The notes beneath the pieces were generated by a model. It searched no databases. It had not been told where the DNA came from and was given only the letters and a program-made list of their open reading frames with translations. From the NCBI GenBank assembly GCA_019241495.1, contig JAFAWZ010000116.1, forward strand, positions 1-14,768: a stretch of 14,768 nucleotides of DNA. Reading direction: 5' to 3'. The stretch comes from Acidimicrobiales bacterium (GTDB lineage: Bacteria > Actinomycetota > Acidimicrobiia > Acidimicrobiales > Palsa-688). This document shows, in pieces, positions 8,318 to 13,251 of the stretch. Both the position numbers and the translations under genes were made by a program. Position 1 is the first letter of the stretch. The number at the start of each line of letters is the position of its first letter.

Positions 8318-8569
8318 GTGGGTATTCGCGAAGACTGCCGCCACTATCTGCACAGGAGCACGGCCGCGGGCGAAGCGCTCCAGCGGTGCCGGCTCTCGGT
8401 CAACAGTGAGGGCCCCTTCGGATGCCCCGAGGGGTGCCTCTTCTTCGAGCCCCGGACGGTATCGGGGGCGGGCTGGGTCCAAGCGCCCACCGAGCCTATG
8501 AGCAACACCGCCGACGGGCTGAGCTCGCTACCGCCACAGAAGCGGAAGAGGCCCCGGAAGAAGCGCTGA
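8318..8569 (+). CDS. Small four-cysteine protein with basic C-terminal tail, 83 aa
   Basis: The frame reads as a compact domain followed by a disordered tail. Cysteines lie at residues 7, 24, 36 and 40 (C-x16-C-x11-C-x3-C), with H9 close to the first. The pattern DCRHY ... QRCRLSVN ... PFGCPEGCLFFEPR and the following SGAGW look like a conserved small-protein family I recall from actinobacterial genomes without an assigned function. Four spaced cysteines suggest a structural zinc or an iron-sulfur site, but this is inferred. The tail ends in the basic stretch KRKRPRKKR, which could bind nucleic acid. The GTG at 8318 is the only plausible start, since the frame further upstream runs antisense into the flavoprotein gene. 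There is no clear Shine-Dalgarno; a weak CAACAT lies 6 nt upstream. It ends 101 nt before the response regulator. Confidence 0.72.
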   Translation: MGIREDCRHYLHRSTAAGEALQRCRLSVNSEGPFGCPEGCLFFEPRTVSGAGWVQAPTEPMSNTADGLSSLPPQKRKRPRKKR

Positions 8570-8575
8570 CTCCGC

Positions 8576-8597
8576 TCCCAGGAAAATCTCAGGAAAG
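8576..8597 (+). promoter_or_regulatory. Direct repeat TCYCAGGAAAR x2, likely response-regulator box
   Basis: TCCCAGGAAAA (8576-8586) is followed immediately by TCTCAGGAAAG (8587-8597), 9 of 11 positions identical with an 11-bp period. OmpR-family regulators typically bind as dimers to two direct half-sites about one helical turn apart. The site is about 75 bp before the response-regulator start. Autoregulation is therefore the simplest reading; it is inferred. Confidence 0.5.
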
Positions 8598-8670
8598 CCA
8601 TACCACTGTCCCAGGGTCTGCGTCCATGCTGCGCCCTATGACCTCCTCGGTACCCTCAGGCTCGACCACC

Positions 8671-9381
8671 ATGGACAAATCGACCAACGAGCCGAGAGTC
8701 CTCGTCGTCGACGATGAGGAGCACATCACCGAGCTCCTCGCCATGGGCCTCGGCTACCACGGCTTCGACGTAGAACGGGTCGCATCAGGGCGCGCCAGTC
8801 TCGCCGCGGTCGAGCGCCGCCGGCCGGACCTGATAGTCCTCGACGTGATGCTGCCCGACCTGGACGGCTTCGAGGTCGCCCGGCGCATCCGTTCCGCCGA
8901 GGGAGCCGGCGCTCACGTCCCGATCATCTTCCTCACCGCTCGAGACACGACGTCGGACAAGGTCGAGGGTCTGAGGCTGGGCAGCGACGACTACGTCACC
9001 AAGCCGTTCAGCATCGAGGAGCTGATCGAACGAGTCAAGGCCGTGTTGCGGCGCGCTGGCGCGGCCGGGCCCGGAGAACGGCGCCTGGCCTTCGCCGATC
9101 TGGTGCTCGACGAAGACACCCGCGACGTGTGGCGTAACGGCCGGATAGTCGACCTGACCCCCACCGAATACCGGCTCTTGCACTACCTGCTGGTCAATGC
9201 CCGCCGGGTGCTCACGCGCGACCAGATCCTGGAACACGTATGGGAGTACACCTTTGCCGGCAACGCCAGCGTGCTCGAGACCTACATCAGCTACTTGCGG
9301 CACAAGATCGACGACGGCGAGGCCCCGCTGATCCACACGGTGCGCGGCGTCGGCTACGTCCTGCGGCAGCCGAGGGGCTGA
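8671..9381 (+). CDS. OmpR-family DNA-binding response regulator
   Basis: A 236-residue two-component response regulator. The receiver domain (about 8-122) has the acidic pair D14/D15 in VLVVDDEE, the phosphoacceptor D58 in VLDVMLPDLDGFE, T89 in FLTARD and K111 in YVTKPF, so all switch residues are intact. A winged-helix domain of the OmpR/PhoB type (about 135-233) follows, with LTPTEYRLLHYLL, VLTRDQILEHVW and YISYLRHKID ending in HTVRGVGYVLR. The ATG at 8671 is chosen because the receiver fold begins 8 residues later. In-frame ATGs at 8638 and 8626 would add 11 or 15 residues that look like untranslated leader. None has a strong ribosome site. The stop overlaps the ribosome site of the kinase gene, so the pair is coupled. 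An 11-bp direct repeat upstream suggests self-regulation. Confidence 0.95.
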   Translation: MDKSTNEPRVLVVDDEEHITELLAMGLGYHGFDVERVASGRASLAAVERRRPDLIVLDVMLPDLDGFEVARRIRSAEGAGAHVPIIFLTARDTTSDKVEGLRLGSDDYVTKPFSIEELIERVKAVLRRAGAAGPGERRLAFADLVLDEDTRDVWRNGRIVDLTPTEYRLLHYLLVNARRVLTRDQILEHVWEYTFAGNASVLETYISYLRHKIDDGEAPLIHTVRGVGYVLRQPRG

Positions 9382-9392
9382 GGAGCCACTGA

Positions 9393-10808
9393 TTGACCCT
9401 GCGGCTCCGGCTGGTTCTCGCCCTGGTCGCCCTGGTGACCCTGGCTCAGGGGGCGTTCTTCCTGGCCACATACCTCTTCTACCAAGGCTCCGAGTACCAA
9501 CGCCTCGAGGCGCAGCTTCGTTCGGCCGCGCCGGTCATGGACCAGCTGCTCGACGATCTGGCCCAGAGCCAGAGCGTCGAGGGGGTCTCTCCCTTCGGCC
9601 ACGGCCCGCCGGGCGGCCGTGGGCCCGACCCGGCCGCCGCGCTCCCCGCCGGCGTGTTCGGTGAGCAGCTGGCGGCAACCGGAACACCTATAGATCACTG
9701 GTCGGCGGCGAACGAGGTCTCCCCCAAGCTTCCGTCCCCGCTCCCTGCGGTTACGGCCCAAGGCCGGTACTTCACCACGGGGGCCACGTCGGGGTCGACG
9801 AAGTTCCGGGCTCTCGCCATTCCGGCTCAGAACGGGGGGGTTACTGTCGTGGCCCTTCCCACGACCGAGGTCACGAGCGCCCTCAATCGGCTCGTGCTCA
9901 TCGAATCGGCCGCCATCGCCGGACTTTTGGTCGTGCTCTCGGCCGGGGCGTGGCTGGTGCTGCGCCAGGGCCTGCACCCCCTCGAGCGGATGGCCCGGAC
10001 CGCGGGGCAGATCTCGGCGGGGGATCTCTCGCAGCGGGTGAGCCCCTCGGGAGGACCGACGGAGGTCGGCCAGCTCGGCTTGGCTCTGAACACCATGCTG
10101 GGACGCATCGAGTCGGCCTTCTCCGAACGTGAGGCGACCGAGCAGAAGCTGCGCCAGTTCCTGGCGGACGCGTCTCACGAGCTGCGGACTCCGCTGACGT
10201 CGATCAGAGGATTCGCCGAGTTGTTCCGGGTAAGCGGGGAGAGCGCCCAGGTCGACCTGGCCACGATCCTGCGGAGGATCGAAGAAGAATCGGCTCGGAT
10301 GAAGGTCCTGGTAGACGACTTGCTCATGCTGGCCCGGCTGGACGAACACCGCCAGGTCGAAAGCAAGCCGGTGGATCTGGCCGTGCTGTTGGCCGATGCC
10401 TGCACCGACGCGGTGGCCACCGACCCCTCCCGCCCCGTGACGCTGGATGCGCCGATCCCGGTGGTCGTCCGCGGCGACGCGGCCCACCTCCGCCAGGCGA
10501 TCGGCAATCTGCTCACCAACGCCCTGCGCCACACCCCGTCGGGAACGGCCATCGAGGCCGGTTGCCGACTGAACGCCCAGACCGCCGAGATAAGTGTCCG
10601 TGACCACGGGCCCGGCCTCGACCCGGACTCCGTAGAGCGCGTCTTCGACCGGTTCTGGCAAGGGGACAAGGCGAGAGTCGGGACCGGCAGCGGGCTCGGG
10701 CTGTCGATCGTGTCGGCTGTAGCGTCGGAGCACGGGGGCGCGGCCCGGGCCGAGAACGCCTCAGGTGGTGGGGCCGTCTTCTACATCACGCTTCCGTCCG
10801 GCCGCTAG
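9393..10808 (+). CDS. Membrane sensor histidine kinase (HAMP, HisKA, HATPase)
   Basis: A 471-residue kinase partnering the regulator just upstream. Transmembrane segments at about 7-30 and 166-188 enclose an extracytoplasmic sensor region of about 135 residues that includes a Gly/Pro-rich stretch (GHGPPGGRGPDP). HAMP (about 190-243) leads to the dimerisation helix with phosphorylated H262 in SHELRTPLTS. The ATPase domain has the N box with N376 (NLLTNALRHTP), G1 box D404 in DHGPGLD, the F box VFDRFWQ and G2 box GTGSGLGLSIV from G430. All catalytic residues are present. The TTG start at 9393 is supported by GAGGAG at 9380-9385, 7 nt upstream and overlapping the regulator's stop. The signal sensed cannot be told. 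It ends 3 nt before the convergent gene at 10812. Confidence 0.95.
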   Translation: MTLRLRLVLALVALVTLAQGAFFLATYLFYQGSEYQRLEAQLRSAAPVMDQLLDDLAQSQSVEGVSPFGHGPPGGRGPDPAAALPAGVFGEQLAATGTPIDHWSAANEVSPKLPSPLPAVTAQGRYFTTGATSGSTKFRALAIPAQNGGVTVVALPTTEVTSALNRLVLIESAAIAGLLVVLSAGAWLVLRQGLHPLERMARTAGQISAGDLSQRVSPSGGPTEVGQLGLALNTMLGRIESAFSEREATEQKLRQFLADASHELRTPLTSIRGFAELFRVSGESAQVDLATILRRIEEESARMKVLVDDLLMLARLDEHRQVESKPVDLAVLLADACTDAVATDPSRPVTLDAPIPVVVRGDAAHLRQAIGNLLTNALRHTPSGTAIEAGCRLNAQTAEISVRDHGPGLDPDSVERVFDRFWQGDKARVGTGSGLGLSIVSAVASEHGGAARAENASGGGAVFYITLPSGR

Positions 10809-10811
10809 CCG

Positions 10812-11273
10812 TCATGCCTGCCGGCGGCGGCGCTTGTGCTCGAAGGCTTTGGCCGCGCCCCAGCTGATCGCTATCTCGGACAGGGCCGGATCGACGTCGG
10901 CGAACGACGCGGGACTCAAGTCGTACGCGTCGTCGGGAAAGGCCTGCTCGGCGAAGCGGTCCCGTGCCACGGGAGGCACCCCGGCCTGGGCCAGGACGCG
11001 GGTCGGGAAGCGCACCGCGCTTCGCAACAGGGCGAGGGGGGTGGTGCGTTGTTCGTCGATGTCAGCCATGAGCAGCTCCCGGATCTCGGGGGCAAGTTGG
11101 CGGCGAGCGTCGGCCGCGGCGTTCTCGGCGGCCAGGGCCACCTCCGGAGGGATGGTGCCCGTCCATGCGGTGATCACCCGCTCCACACTTCTCACTACCC
11201 AAGCGGGGACAAGCGCGTCGAGCGCGTCGGCCAGGGCTTCGGCGGAGGCGTCGATCGAATCCGGCCCGCTCAC
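10812..11273 (-). CDS. Actinobacterial-type protein of unknown function, 153 aa
   Basis: No function recognised. The product is soluble and mostly helical, with an acidic N-terminus (DASAEALADALDALVPAW) and a more patterned C-terminal half: RFPTRVLAQAGVPPVARDRFAEQAFPDDAYDLSPASFADVD, then EIAISWGAAKAFEHKRRRR. I recall similar C-terminal stretches in actinobacterial hypothetical proteins, which supports a real gene. The GTG at 11273 directly abuts the inverted-repeat element at 11274-11412. A GAGG touches the start codon with no spacing, so the present ribosome site is poor. Removing the element and one flanking CTCAG would place this start 6 nt after the NIL-gene stop, so it was probably the last gene of the hemQ-larE-NIL operon before an insertion. 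It is convergent with the kinase gene. Confidence 0.8.
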   Translation of the reverse strand: MSGPDSIDASAEALADALDALVPAWVVRSVERVITAWTGTIPPEVALAAENAAADARRQLAPEIRELLMADIDEQRTTPLALLRSAVRFPTRVLAQAGVPPVARDRFAEQAFPDDAYDLSPASFADVDPALSEIAISWGAAKAFEHKRRRRQA

Positions 11274-11412
11274 CTCAGAAGCCGTCGCAAAACTCGCGGG
11301 AGGGAGAAGGCGGCGGCTCGTCTTTGACCAACTCTCTCCTCGCTCGCACCCTGAGGATAGGACGAGCCACCGCCTTCTCCCATCTGGAAATAGTTTTGCG
11401 ACAGCTTCTCAG
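11274..11412 (+). repeat. CTCAG direct repeats flanking the inverted-repeat element
   Basis: CTCAG at 11274-11278 and at 11408-11412 bracket the element in direct orientation. The central base of CTCAG breaks the otherwise extended inverted symmetry, which is what a duplicated target rather than part of the terminal repeat would give. Confidence 0.5.
11279..11407. mobile_element. MITE-like inverted-repeat element between NIL gene and 153-aa gene
   Basis: A 129-bp non-coding element. Its ends AAGCCGTCGCAAAACT (11279-11294) and AGTTTTGCGACAGCTT (11392-11407) are inverted copies, 15 of 16 identical. A second, inner inverted pair lies at 11302-11322 and 11361-11381, 20 of 21 identical, leaving a 38-nt centre. 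Short unequal spacers (7 and 10 nt) separate outer and inner arms. CTCAG flanks it directly on both sides (11274-11278 and 11408-11412) in the same orientation, as expected for a 5-bp target duplication; a further CTCAG follows at 11413-11417. No transposase is encoded, so it would be moved in trans. The RNA would fold into a very stable hairpin, so it may also affect transcription or message stability. A non-mobile regulatory hairpin is the alternative. Confidence 0.65.
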
Positions 11413-11413
11413 C

Positions 11414-11653
11414 TCAGCTCTCGAGGGGATGCTCCAAGCGATCGACGTGCACGCCGACTTCCTCCATCCACGCGATCGCCTTGCCCACCCGGTCGGGAGA
11501 GCCGTCCAACTCGCAGACGATCCATCCCACGTCGTCGTTGACATCGGCTCGGCGGATGTTGGGCAGGACGTCGAAGCGCCGCACCAGCTCGCCGATGACG
11601 GGACGGCGGACCAGCTCACTCGGAAAGGTGAGCCTCACCTTGGCCGGAGTCAC
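11414..11653 (-). CDS. Stand-alone NIL-domain protein
   Basis: A 79-residue protein consisting of a single NIL domain, the small ferredoxin-like fold found at the C-terminus of methionine-transporter ATPases and in NIL-ferredoxins tied to homocysteine synthesis. Supporting pattern: VRLTFPSELVRRPVIGELVRRFDVLPNIRRADVNDDVGWIVCELDG, then a helix and HVDRLEHP. It has one cysteine and no cluster motif. The GTG start at 11653 overlaps the larE stop in a GTGA junction, so translation is coupled to larE. Pairing with a sulfur transferase suggests a role in sulfur metabolism, possibly as a small binding or carrier partner, but that is inference. The stop codon lies next to the inverted-repeat element. 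Confidence 0.85.
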   Translation of the reverse strand: MTPAKVRLTFPSELVRRPVIGELVRRFDVLPNIRRADVNDDVGWIVCELDGSPDRVGKAIAWMEEVGVHVDRLEHPLES

Positions 11654-12477
11654 GACACGATCCCTTCGTTCAGGTTGCCGGAGCGGAATCCCTCCAGGTC
11701 GAGGGTCACGTAGCGGTACCCGGCGTTTCGCACCGCTGCTACGACAGCCGCCCGTGACCGGAGCGCCCGATCGAGATCTTCCAACGGAAGCTCGATCCGG
11801 GCCAGGTCACCGTAGTGGCGCACCCGAAGCTGGCCGAACCCGATGGCCCGCAGCGACTCTTCAGCGGCTGCGACCGATCTCAGGACACCCAGCGTCACCG
11901 TTGTCCCGTACGGCAACCTCGATGCCAAGCAGGCCGCGGCCGGCTTGTCCCAAGCCCGCAGGCCCAGGTGCCGGGCCGCTTCTCTCACAGCAGACTTGGT
12001 GAAGCCGGCCTCGACCAAGGGGAAGACGGCCCCTCGCTCCCGGGCCGCCTCCTGGCCGGGGCGATGATCGGTGAGGTCATCCACGTTGACACCCAGGGCT
12101 ACCACGGCCGAGGCGTCGGCGGCGATCGGAGCCAGCGCGTCCATCAGCTCGCTCTTGCAGTGATAGCAACGATCCGGACCGTTCGCCACGTAGGCGGTCC
12201 GGGCCAGCTCGTCGGTCCTCACCTCCATCCAGCGCAGGCCCCATTCGGTGGCCAGTCGACGGCAATCGTCCAGCTCGGCGGGCGCCAGTGACGGCGAGAC
12301 CGCGGTGACAGCCAGGGATCGCTCCGGGCCCAACTCGTCATGGCAGACCCAAGCAAGAAGGCTCGAGTCCACCCCGCCACTGAACGCCACGACCACCCGC
12401 TCGGCCCGCCGCAGCACACCGCGCAGCCGGCTCAATGCGTCTGGCTCGACGACGCCGGTGTCTTCGGTCATCACCAT
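11650..12477 (-). CDS. larE: LarE-type ATP-dependent sacrificial sulfur transferase
   Basis: A 275-residue PP-loop protein matching LarE, which activates the pyridinium precursor of the nickel-pincer cofactor with ATP and donates sulfur from its own cysteine in the best-studied case. The PP-loop SGGVDSS is at residues 33-39. CYHCK follows in the middle, then the cofactor-binding stretch ALGVNVDDLTDHRPGQEAA. KPAAACLASRLPYG contains C183, at the position of the sacrificial cysteine in the Lactobacillus enzyme. The C-terminus carries the family ending GFRSGNLNEGI. ATG at 12477 overlaps the hemQ stop by 7 nt and has GGGG 5 nt before it; ATG at 12471 (TGATG junction) is an equally good coupled start. 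No larB, larC or lactate racemase gene is in view, so the true acceptor is unclear. The frame stays open upstream only as antiphase sequence within hemQ. Confidence 0.9.
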   Translation of the reverse strand: MVMTEDTGVVEPDALSRLRGVLRRAERVVVAFSGGVDSSLLAWVCHDELGPERSLAVTAVSPSLAPAELDDCRRLATEWGLRWMEVRTDELARTAYVANGPDRCYHCKSELMDALAPIAADASAVVALGVNVDDLTDHRPGQEAARERGAVFPLVEAGFTKSAVREAARHLGLRAWDKPAAACLASRLPYGTTVTLGVLRSVAAAEESLRAIGFGQLRVRHYGDLARIELPLEDLDRALRSRAAVVAAVRNAGYRYVTLDLEGFRSGNLNEGIVS

Positions 12478-13163
12478 TCGAGCCCCACTTCGGTCGCGAC
12501 CTCGTCCACCGAGCCGATGACACCGGCATAGAAGGGACCGAACTCGGCGAACAGGGCGGATGCCTCGTCGAAGCGCATGCTGTAGACCGTGTCCTTCAGG
12601 TCGTCGGGGTGGACCCCGAAGAGGGTCACCCCCCACTCGTGGTCGTCCAACCCGGTAGATCCGGTGACGAGCTGGACCACCCGCCCGGCGAACCGCCGGC
12701 CCGACTTCCCGTGGTCCATCATCAACCGCTTGCGCTCGTCGAAGCCGAGCGAGTACCAGTTGTCCTTGTCGCCTCGGCGCTTGCTCATGGGATAGAAGCA
12801 GATCGCCCGTTTCCCAGCCGGTGGCAGCTTGGGGTACAGGCGGGCCCGAAGATGGTCCTCCGGCATGCCTCGGGTGTACTCGGAAAGCTCGGTCAGAGAC
12901 ACGTAGGACGACACGATCTCCAAACCAGCGCGCTGAAGGCCGGTCTGGAAACGCCGCAGCCTGAGCCAGTCCGGACCGACGGCCAGGAAGCCAAGATCCG
13001 CCTTGTGGCCCATGACCGAGAAGGTGACCACCTGGTGATCTCCATCGGAGGCCGCTTTCACCGCCGCCCCGATGGCTTGGCGGTCGGCTCCGCTCGGGCG
13101 GATGCGACAGAACAAGTGCAGCACACCCCACCCTTCGGCCGGAGTCAGGGCGTCTATGGACAC
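12471..13163 (-). CDS. hemQ: HemQ, coproheme decarboxylase (chlorite dismutase family)
   Basis: A 230-residue member of the chlorite dismutase superfamily in the HemQ/ChdC branch, which makes heme b from coproheme with peroxide in the coproporphyrin-dependent heme route of Gram-positive bacteria. Key residues: the redox tyrosine Y124 and K128 in YPMSKRR, matching Y145 and K149 of the Staphylococcus enzyme, and the proximal heme ligand H151 in MMDHGKSGRR. The glutamine/arginine site that true chlorite dismutases use is not obvious. Length fits the family. The GTG at 13163 is chosen because the alpha/beta fold (GWGVLHLFCRI) begins at residue 11 and a TAAGCT hexamer lies 6 nt upstream, suggesting leaderless translation. 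It is first in the hemQ-larE-NIL unit and is isolated from groEL by a strong terminator. Confidence 0.94.
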   Translation of the reverse strand: MSIDALTPAEGWGVLHLFCRIRPSGADRQAIGAAVKAASDGDHQVVTFSVMGHKADLGFLAVGPDWLRLRRFQTGLQRAGLEIVSSYVSLTELSEYTRGMPEDHLRARLYPKLPPAGKRAICFYPMSKRRGDKDNWYSLGFDERKRLMMDHGKSGRRFAGRVVQLVTGSTGLDDHEWGVTLFGVHPDDLKDTVYSMRFDEASALFAEFGPFYAGVIGSVDEVATEVGLEW

Positions 13164-13169
13164 GGGATC

Positions 13170-13175
13170 AGCTTA
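13170..13175 (-). promoter_or_regulatory. Candidate -10 element for hemQ (leaderless)
   Basis: On the minus strand TAAGCT ends 6 nt before the GTG at 13163. Only 34 nt separate hemQ from the groEL terminator, so a promoter must fit here or hemQ depends on readthrough. The usual -35 position would fall in or near the terminator hairpin. Confidence 0.42.
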
Positions 13176-13197
13176 GGGTCGGCGAGCCCGGGCACGA

Positions 13198-13227
13198 AAA
13201 GAGCCCGGGCCACGGCCCGGGCTCTTT
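13198..13227 (-). terminator. Rho-independent terminator behind groEL
   Basis: A perfect 14-bp inverted repeat: AAAGAGCCCGGGCC at 13198-13211 and its complement at 13214-13227, with a nominal 2-nt centre that would open to a 4-nt loop. On the minus strand the stem is followed by TTTTCG, giving the U-run expected for termination of groEL 25 nt after its stop. A third copy of GAGCCCGGGC at 13184-13193 could form an alternative pairing. There is a weaker T-run on the plus strand. Confidence 0.88.
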
Positions 13228-13251
13228 CCACGATTCAGGCGAAGCGCGGAT

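Noticed and set aside
8422..8670. Upstream extension of the response-regulator frame.
   Set aside because: It overlaps the cysteine-protein gene and the direct repeat, and receiver domains normally start within about 10 residues of the N-terminus.
9354..10733. A 459-codon minus-strand frame opposite the kinase gene.
   Set aside because: It is antisense to a kinase with all catalytic motifs intact and has no recognisable domain.
11324..11361. TTGACC in the loop of the element as a promoter.
   Set aside because: No acceptable -10 box lies 16-18 bp downstream on the plus strand.
11324..11713. A plus-strand frame starting in the inverted-repeat element.
   Set aside because: It continues antisense to the NIL gene and has no ribosome site or domain. 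It is not evidence of a gene carried by the element.
12478..13131. Upstream extension of the larE frame to an ATG at 13131.
   Set aside because: This part overlaps hemQ in another frame and has no LarE similarity. The protein proper starts at 12477 or 12471.
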